A stretch of 12,513 nt of DNA from Bacteriovoracaceae bacterium UBA4097 (GTDB lineage Bacteria > Bdellovibrionota > Bacteriovoracia > Bacteriovoracales > Bacteriovoracaceae). The notes below the pieces were generated by a model that worked only from the letters and a program-made list of their open reading frames with translations, was not told where the DNA came from and did not search any database. Shown here one piece after another: positions 1-4,894 of this stretch. Both the position numbers and the translations under genes were made by a program. The DNA lies in the NCBI GenBank assembly GCA_002381765.1, contig DFXX01000091.1, positions 1 through 12,513 on the forward strand, in the 5' to 3' direction. The stretch's first letter is position 1. Each line of letters begins with the position of its first letter.

Positions 1-869
1 TGTTCATAGGCATAGATTTTCTGAACCATCATCTTGTTTGTGACCTGGTCCTTGATTACCATTGTGCTGATGCGATCAGGAGCAAAAAAGTTTGTTTGGA
101 AACCTGACACCATTGTGATCTTAGAACCACGAGGAACCGTCGTTCTACTAGTGGCGGTGGTGATCAAGGAAGCCGATGGTTTAGCAACCGCTAGGGCCAC
201 GGTAAATTTGTGAGCACATGATTTCCACAAATAACTACCTTGCCAGTTAGGCTTCATGACTCCAATGGTAAGGCAGTATTCTCCTGGCTGGAGAGTTTGT
301 GGCACGACGTATTCCCACTGATAGTTTTTTTCAGCGTTAGTTAGGATGTTTTGATTACCAAAGGCTTTTTGCGCAAACTTGGTAGTTCCTGTGCTATCTC
401 TTACTTCAAGAGAGATATTTGAATTAATTGCATCGAAATTACTCATGAAGTCCGCAGAGAAGGTGAGCTTATCGCCGTAGTAAGCATACGGTAGGCTGGT
501 GCTAGAACGAGTAAGTTCCACCTTAGGTGCTGGCATTTCATCCAGTACGGTGAGGTTCGTGGCACAAGATTTCCAAAAACGAGTCCCGGACCAGTTCGGA
601 CCCATTACTCCTACTGTAAGGCAGTACTTACCAGTTACCATAGTTGATGGGACTGCGAAGCTCCATGCAAAGGCTTTGGCCTGGTTAGCAATAAAGTTTT
701 GGTTACCATAGGTCTTTTGGAGAAATCTAGTGGCCCCACTCTCGTCTTTCATCTCGAGCGAGACATTGAGATTGGATTCACTATAAGTTGGTTGAAGCAC
801 TACATTGAAGTTAACTGTATTTCCCACTACTGTGAGATTATTGGCCGGCGTGACAGAATTAATCTTAAT
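1..869 (-). repeat. Tandem ~110-residue modules in the GH5 protein (three copies, third incomplete)
   Basis: The part of the GH5 protein after the linker consists of repeated units. Module 1 is residues about 355-463 (bases 543-869), module 2 about 471-579 (195-521), and module 3 about 587 onward (1-173, truncated). Modules 1 and 2 share a central block, SLE-[MV]-[KR]-D..G.T..F.QK followed by GNQN, and an end block, YCLT-[VI]-GVM.PNW, then WKSCA. Each has one Cys in the YCLT block and one in the WKSCA block, which could form a disulfide. Module 3 keeps the early part (IKD, then QKIYA) but has diverged more. The pattern suggests Ig-like or carbohydrate-binding beta-sandwich domains. That fold is inferred, and no named CBM family is claimed. 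Confidence 0.8.
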
Positions 870-1931
870 CTGCGGAAGAACTGGCGGCTTAGGCGTAGGA
901 GCATTGGCGCATTCTGGTTTTCCTTGATAGTTTTTTAAGATCTGCATTTGAGGGCGATCACCAGCGGCATTAGGTTCAACCGAAAGTTTGTAGGCACTTC
1001 CCCACCAAGGGCCTGCTGCCCAATATGTTCCTTCCAGACAGTGCTCTTGCATAAAGGCCATAGCATTATCTAAAACAGTCAACCAGCGGGGATCATCTCC
1101 GGGAATACCGTATTCCCCAATGTAGCCTTTCTTTCCTTTCTCATGAAGCCATTCCACAAAGGGACGCAGACGGTTCACACCGATATCTGGGTTACCTTTC
1201 TCGGTAACATAATCAGCTTTGTATAAACCGGAACTGTCATTATCAAAATAAGTATGGGCTTCGTAGCGATGATTATTGGCCGGATCGATGACATTCAGAT
1301 TTTCGTTGTTTTGTCTCCAGGCGTGAGCACTACTGTATACATCTCCAGCGATGGTTACCATGCTCTTCATATCGACGGCACGAACTCCATCCATACCTGC
1401 CTGAGCGGCACGGGGCCAGTGGCCATTCATACCGATTGGCTCATTCATGAGACCATATGCGTGAAGAGCAGGATGATCTTTAAATTCAGTCGCTAGTCGG
1501 GTCCAGAGATTTTTAAAAGCTGAGTGAGGAACACTGGTGGTTCCTATAGTATTACCATTAAACTTACCATAGTTATGGACATCGAGAATCACTCTCATAT
1601 TTCTAGCGGCAGCGTGATCCATGAAAGTTCTGATGCGAGAAAGCTCAACTGTATCAAAGGGCTGAAAGAGATGTGGCTGAAGACGCTCCCACTTAAATGG
1701 CAGACGAATTAGATTTAAGCCTTTGCCGTTAAAGTAAGTGAGCTCATTGGCATTGGGATAGATATAGTGCTTGTCATAGGCTCCACCTATCTCTCCAAAC
1801 TCTGCACCTGCTAGATTCACACCAAACATCGGCATGTCACTCGAACGAGCAGCCTGGGAAGATTGGGGGAAAGCCATTCCGAGAACGGTTGCCCACATTA
1901 GGCATGCGGAAAGTAATTTCTGGTTTTTCAC
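1..1931 (-). CDS. Secreted glycoside hydrolase family 5 enzyme (probable endoglucanase) with tandem C-terminal modules, 3' end cut by window edge
   Basis: The frame is read leftward from GTG 1931 and is still open at base 1 (643 codons seen). The GTG is preferred because AGAGGT (1936-1941) lies just upstream and it gives a good signal peptide: K2/K5, a hydrophobic core, then a likely cut after PQSSQA (residue 27). The catalytic domain spans about residues 33-340. It opens with GVNLAGAEFG, typical of GH5 cellulases of the subfamily-5 kind. Visible GH5 hallmarks are RLPF (R76), DVHNYG (H119), MNEP with the predicted acid/base E164, HTY (H226/Y228), IGEYG with the predicted nucleophile E273, and W304. 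A Pro-rich linker (about 343-353) leads to at least three repeated modules. The family is known to hydrolyse beta-1,4-glucans by a retaining mechanism. The exact substrate (cellulose, mixed-linkage glucan, mannan) is inferred and cannot be settled here. The protein is expected outside the cytoplasm or secreted. The missing C-terminus could hold more modules or a sorting signal. Confidence 0.9.
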   Translation of the reverse strand, partial: MKNQKLLSACLMWATVLGMAFPQSSQAARSSDMPMFGVNLAGAEFGEIGGAYDKHYIYPNANELTYFNGKGLNLIRLPFKWERLQPHLFQPFDTVELSRIRTFMDHAAARNMRVILDVHNYGKFNGNTIGTTSVPHSAFKNLWTRLATEFKDHPALHAYGLMNEPIGMNGHWPRAAQAGMDGVRAVDMKSMVTIAGDVYSSAHAWRQNNENLNVIDPANNHRYEAHTYFDNDSSGLYKADYVTEKGNPDIGVNRLRPFVEWLHEKGKKGYIGEYGIPGDDPRWLTVLDNAMAFMQEHCLEGTYWAAGPWWGSAYKLSVEPNAAGDRPQMQILKNYQGKPECANAPTPKPPVLPQIKINSVTPANNLTVVGNTVNFNVVLQPTYSESNLNVSLEMKDESGATRFLQKTYGNQNFIANQAKAFAWSFAVPSTMVTGKYCLTVGVMGPNWSGTRFWKSCATNLTVLDEMPAPKVELTRSSTSLPYAYYGDKLTFSADFMSNFDAINSNISLEVRDSTGTTKFAQKAFGNQNILTNAEKNYQWEYVVPQTLQPGEYCLTIGVMKPNWQGSYLWKSCAHKFTVALAVAKPSASLITTATSRTTVPRGSKITMVSGFQTNFFAPDRISTMVIKDQVTNKMMVQKIYAYE

Positions 1932-2009
1932 GAAGACCTCTTCTGAGTTGTTTATGAGCTCAGCTGATCGGAATAATCCGAAACAAAGTAAAGAGAGTCG
2001 TATCAAGAT

Positions 2010-2034
2010 TAGGCAAAGAAAGTCTTATTGCCTA
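2010..2034. promoter_or_regulatory. Inverted repeat in the divergent intergenic region (possible operator)
   Basis: TAGGCAA (2010-2016) and TTGCCTA (2028-2034) form perfect 7-bp arms around an 11-nt spacer. Both copies sit next to AAGATTA-like sequence. The element lies between the leftward GH5 gene (start 1931) and the rightward secreted-protein gene (start 2152), where a regulator of either could bind. TATAAA (2054-2059), 19 bases further on, could be a -10 for the rightward gene, but no good -35 at normal spacing is visible. The regulatory role is inferred. Confidence 0.3.
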
Positions 2035-2151
2035 AAGATTAGACGGCCTCTGTTATAAATTCATGGTCTTAAAATAGGGCTGTCTTGGCCCTCCATTTGC
2101 TTATCTTTCTTCAAATAACCAGTTTTAGTGTTTACTTCCTTTGGGGGAAAA

Positions 2152-2799
2152 ATGAACAAGCTCATTATGATGACCTTATTGGCACTGACTCCGTCTTTAG
2201 TCCTGGCCCAGAAGGATCCCTCAAAACTCAGACCTTATGCATGTTCTGCATTTTCTAAATCTGGCATCATCGAAAAAGTTTATCCCATAGATGAAGACTT
2301 GATTGCAGAATCCAAGAAAGAGGCGATTGAAACCTTTCTGAAGAACATGAGTTTTGATTCGGGGTATGGTGAGTCTTTGTCGGTGAAAAGAATCGATAAC
2401 CAGATAAAAGTTGATCTTGCTATCTTGAAGGGTCATAAGCTTCAATCCTATTCAGATTCCCTCACTAAAATTGACTGTGAACTGATGTCTCCTAACGGAG
2501 GGTTGGTGCAACAAAATAGTAATATTGTGGTGGGAGAAGAAGTCTCTTGTAATGGCTATGAAGGACGCGTGATTAAGATTCACAAGAATGATGTGGCCAC
2601 GGTGAAATTTACTTCCATCCATCTGCATGGCCAGAATCATCCCATTATTATGACTGAAAAAAGAGTCCGATTGGATACTTGTGAGAGTCTGGAAGATTAT
2701 CTTTCTATGATTGATGACTCGGATCGAGGGTCCTTTAAAGGTGACAGGAGTCCAGTGAGTAGTTCATTAATGGAAGGGGCGAGAGTGAGAAGAGAGTAA
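2152..2799 (+). CDS. Small secreted protein of unknown function (215 aa)
   Basis: I do not recognise this family. The ATG at 2152 is chosen over the in-frame GTG at 2128 because GGGGGA (2143-2148) sits four bases upstream and the resulting N-terminus is a clean Sec signal peptide: K3, a hydrophobic core, then a cut after SLVLA (residue 19). The mature protein has four cysteines (31, 109, 133, 177), which fits two disulfides in the periplasm or outside the cell. Residues about 127-153 (VVGEEVSCNGYEGRV and following) alternate hydrophobic and polar residues with glycine turns, like an SH3/KOW-type small barrel; this is a shape impression only. The C-terminus is charged and low in hydrophobicity. 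The gene is divergent from the GH5 gene, with about 220 bp between starts, and followed by another secreted orphan in the same direction 109 bp on. Confidence 0.75.
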   Translation: MNKLIMMTLLALTPSLVLAQKDPSKLRPYACSAFSKSGIIEKVYPIDEDLIAESKKEAIETFLKNMSFDSGYGESLSVKRIDNQIKVDLAILKGHKLQSYSDSLTKIDCELMSPNGGLVQQNSNIVVGEEVSCNGYEGRVIKIHKNDVATVKFTSIHLHGQNHPIIMTEKRVRLDTCESLEDYLSMIDDSDRGSFKGDRSPVSSSLMEGARVRRE

Positions 2800-2908
2800 A
2801 GGCTCGGCTGTAAATTTCTTCTACGGCATTTTGAAATTATTACAATGAATCAATAATAGGGGTTAATTTGAATTATCCTTACAATATATTTTAACCCAAA
2901 GAGGTATA

Positions 2909-3433
2909 ATGAAACATCTCCTTTTCGCTACTGGGATTATCTGCTTAATCTCGTCTTCGATTAATGCTTTTGCAAAAGATATCAAAGAGTTTAGGCATGA
3001 TAACTGTGTTATAAACGTAGTAACTGACATGCCAAGCTTGATGATAACAGGAGTCATGCCTGAGGTTAATGATCTTCTCTCGGAAAAAGGATATGAAGTC
3101 ATTCAAATGGGCAGGTTATGGGAAAAAGAAGATGTCCTTATAAATGAGTTAGAAGTGAGAAAAGAACTACTCGCTCCAGGAAGCCTATTAGGAGTTTATA
3201 ATACGTTTCTTGGAAAGCCTCGTCAAAAATGCTTCTATGCATATGGTGCCAAAAAACCATATTACTGTGCGACCGCTTTAAAGATTTATCAAATCGATGA
3301 GTCAGGGGATTCTAGCTTATTAGCAAGATTTGATTCTAGTACGATTGCTCCAGCTTTCAAAAGTGAGTCAGAGGCAGTATCAAAAATTGTTAAACTAGCT
3401 AAAAAAAGTATCCCAAACTGTAAATTGAAATAG
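2909..3433 (+). CDS. Small periplasmic/secreted protein of unknown function (174 aa)
   Basis: The ATG at 2909 follows AGAGG (2900-2904) with four bases between. The N-terminus is a Sec signal peptide, probably cut after NAFA (residue 22). The mature protein of about 152 residues again has four cysteines (33, 108, 120, 171). The layout looks like an alpha/beta domain: a strand around CVINVVTD, a helix around VNDLLSEKGYEVI, paired strands near CFYAYG and ALKIYQID, and a C-terminal helix rich in Lys (EAVSKIVKLAKK). That order resembles small periplasmic accessory folds, but I cannot assign a family. It is not clearly homologous to the preceding secreted protein beyond size and cysteine number. 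Its stop is only 3 bp from the stop of the opposing membrane-protein gene, with no recognisable terminator between them. Confidence 0.72.
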   Translation: MKHLLFATGIICLISSSINAFAKDIKEFRHDNCVINVVTDMPSLMITGVMPEVNDLLSEKGYEVIQMGRLWEKEDVLINELEVRKELLAPGSLLGVYNTFLGKPRQKCFYAYGAKKPYYCATALKIYQIDESGDSSLLARFDSSTIAPAFKSESEAVSKIVKLAKKSIPNCKLK

Positions 3434-3436
3434 CTT

Positions 3437-4300
3437 CTACTGGATGCTAATACCTTTAACAATTTCTTCCCAATTCCTTTCAATAAGACCGTACTCAAAC
3501 TTTATATAGCTTGAGTGCGGCCAATCCCACCAGGGATATTCTCTGGTACTGATATCCACGGTATACTGATCGATCCAGAATTTCTGGCTTTCTACAAACA
3601 AACTTCCTTCAAAAATCACGTTTTGATCATTCAGGCGGGAGATAATCACCCCGTGAAGATAAGCTATCATGGGCAGGGTTGCTCGGTACTTATACTCAGG
3701 GCTCAAAAGCTTATCGCGAATGAGCTTGAGATAATCGTTTCTTTCTTCAACTGAAACAAAACTTCGTGGCACTCGGCTCGCCATTTTTTGCACCCAGCAG
3801 AGTTGGTTTCTTACTTCCAGATCATCGGCATGGGCCATGGTGATAAAGTTATGAAGAGGGTAAAAGGTCCCGGTGTAGGTAGTGATGCCGCAATGGTTGA
3901 GATCAGAGTGTTTGGTGGTCTGATTAGAAATGGGGCCAGTATTCCATGAAAGGATGCTCAGTGAGAGAAAGAGTATTAAGGAAATAATGGGGACTGCTCT
4001 TTTGCTTATAATGAGGCACAGCGGGACCGTAATAAATACAAGACCCCAAGCCAAGAAGAGAGACCCATACAAAATATGGCTAGGCCATAACCAAGCAAGT
4101 ATATCCATAAAGCGCCACATCGGAAGAGCGGCGAGGAGAAGGATAATAGCAAATATCATTTTTATTCGAAGCATTCTTATATTGTAGTAAAGAAACCCAA
4201 CGATTACTGGATCTTGACGACTCTCGGCAATTAATTCCCAGCGTTTTGACTCAGGTTTTTGGAGGTATGCTATAATAGAGGGAGGAGATAACTCATGCAT
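3437..4300 (-). CDS. Membrane protein of unknown function, three predicted helices plus a C-terminal soluble domain (287 aa)
   Basis: I do not recognise this family. An N-terminal soluble segment of about 45 residues (with LQKPESKRWELIAESRQD) precedes three hydrophobic stretches at about 46-63, 76-98 and 103-119. A soluble domain of about 165 residues follows, with cysteines 137 and 168 and an aromatic-rich patch (EYPWWDWPH, about 254-262). No signal peptide is present. ATG 4300 is the first possible start after an in-frame stop (TAA about 30 bases upstream), but it has no Shine-Dalgarno site. The only other early start is ATG 4174 (Met 43), also without one. The N-terminal 42 codons look like normal coding sequence, so 4300 is favoured with reservation. 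Translation may be leaderless or weak. The start is head to head with the next gene. Confidence 0.7.
   Translation of the reverse strand: MHELSPPSIIAYLQKPESKRWELIAESRQDPVIVGFLYYNIRMLRIKMIFAIILLLAALPMWRFMDILAWLWPSHILYGSLFLAWGLVFITVPLCLIISKRAVPIISLILFLSLSILSWNTGPISNQTTKHSDLNHCGITTYTGTFYPLHNFITMAHADDLEVRNQLCWVQKMASRVPRSFVSVEERNDYLKLIRDKLLSPEYKYRATLPMIAYLHGVIISRLNDQNVIFEGSLFVESQKFWIDQYTVDISTREYPWWDWPHSSYIKFEYGLIERNWEEIVKGISIQ
4246..4276 (+). promoter_or_regulatory. Extended -10 promoter for the orphan gene at 4295
   Basis: A perfect TATAAT (4271-4276) is preceded by TGC (4268-4270), giving the extended -10 form TGnTATAAT. TTGACT (4246-4251) could be the -35, with a somewhat long 19-bp spacer that an extended -10 usually tolerates. 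The predicted transcript start, about 4283, leaves only a leader of about 12 nt that still holds AGGAG ahead of ATG 4295. The promoter lies wholly within codons 9-19 of the opposing membrane-protein frame. The vegetative sigma-factor match is seen in the sequence; activity is inferred. Confidence 0.65.
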
Positions 4301-4894
4301 AAATCTGACGATGCAAAGAAGATTATCTTATCGACTAATCTTCAAGGTTACTTTTTTGAAGGGTTAGTAGAGCTGAATAAAAAGTCGCTCTGCCCAGTTC
4401 CGGAATCTGTTATTTACTACTCCAGTGATGTCTTGGATAAATTTGCTCTTTCTCAGGATTTCTTTGAAGTCACTGATGGGAAAGTCCGCGAAAAAATTCT
4501 CGGTATGAAATTACTGGAAGCCAGTCAATTAAATCGGGAAGAACAAAAGAAGGTCTATAAAGAAGTGGCGGATATGTCGCTCTTGGTATGTGGCTACTTT
4601 GCCGAGTCGGTAAATAAGAAGTTGGTGGATACCCAGTACTATGCTCAGCTCGGTAAGATGGCCTATGGGCATCTCAACAATGTCACACCGAAGTTTCTGG
4701 ATATCCCCAGTTTTTACACCATGATTGCTACTTGCTTTGAATCTCTAACCACCTTAATGGCGATTCTTGCTAATAAGAACAGAACGGGATCAGATCATCA
4801 TTTGATATTTAAAAAAGTCATGAAGAGTAGTGCTAGTGAGAAGGAAATGATGGTGGGAGGAGTAACACCCCTCCGCACCGATAAAGTTTCTTAG
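4295..4894 (+). CDS. Conserved-looking cytoplasmic orphan protein, mostly helical (199 aa)
   Basis: I do not recognise this family. ATG 4295 has an excellent Shine-Dalgarno site (GGAGGAG, 4281-4287). There is no signal peptide or membrane segment, so the protein is expected in the cytoplasm. The composition predicts mainly helices: a helix near LQGYFFEGLVELNKK, a conserved-looking stretch CPVPESVIYYSSDVLDKF (33-50), a charged segment REEQKKVYKEVADMSLLVCG (81-100), then SVNKKLVDTQYYAQLGKMAY and a hydrophobic helix around 141-160. The last 35 residues are polar and probably flexible. The gene stands alone: its start overlaps that of the leftward membrane-protein gene by 6 bp, and its stop overlaps that of the M16 peptidase gene by 4 bp. 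No function can be proposed from the sequence. Confidence 0.78.
   Translation: MHKSDDAKKIILSTNLQGYFFEGLVELNKKSLCPVPESVIYYSSDVLDKFALSQDFFEVTDGKVREKILGMKLLEASQLNREEQKKVYKEVADMSLLVCGYFAESVNKKLVDTQYYAQLGKMAYGHLNNVTPKFLDIPSFYTMIATCFESLTTLMAILANKNRTGSDHHLIFKKVMKSSASEKEMMVGGVTPLRTDKVS

Noticed and set aside
499..2058. Several rightward open frames of 62-80 codons between 499 and 2058
   Set aside because: They lie antisense to the GH5 gene, except for the end of the last one, which runs past its GTG start into the intergenic region. The GH5 frame carries intact catalytic motifs and a signal peptide; the small frames have no family features.
2807..2830. Possible terminator after the 2152-2799 gene
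   Set aside because: GCTGTA (2807-2812) and TACGGC (2822-2827) pair with one G-U, but the stem is six pairs, the loop is nine bases and only ATTTT follows, so it is too weak to list.
2831..2890. Promoter for the gene at 2909 (TTGAAA 2831-2836 with TAATAG 2854-2859, or TTGAAT 2868-2873 with TATATT 2885-2890)
   Set aside because: The first has a poor -10 and the second an 11-bp spacer. AT-rich sequence gives many such matches, so no promoter is claimed.
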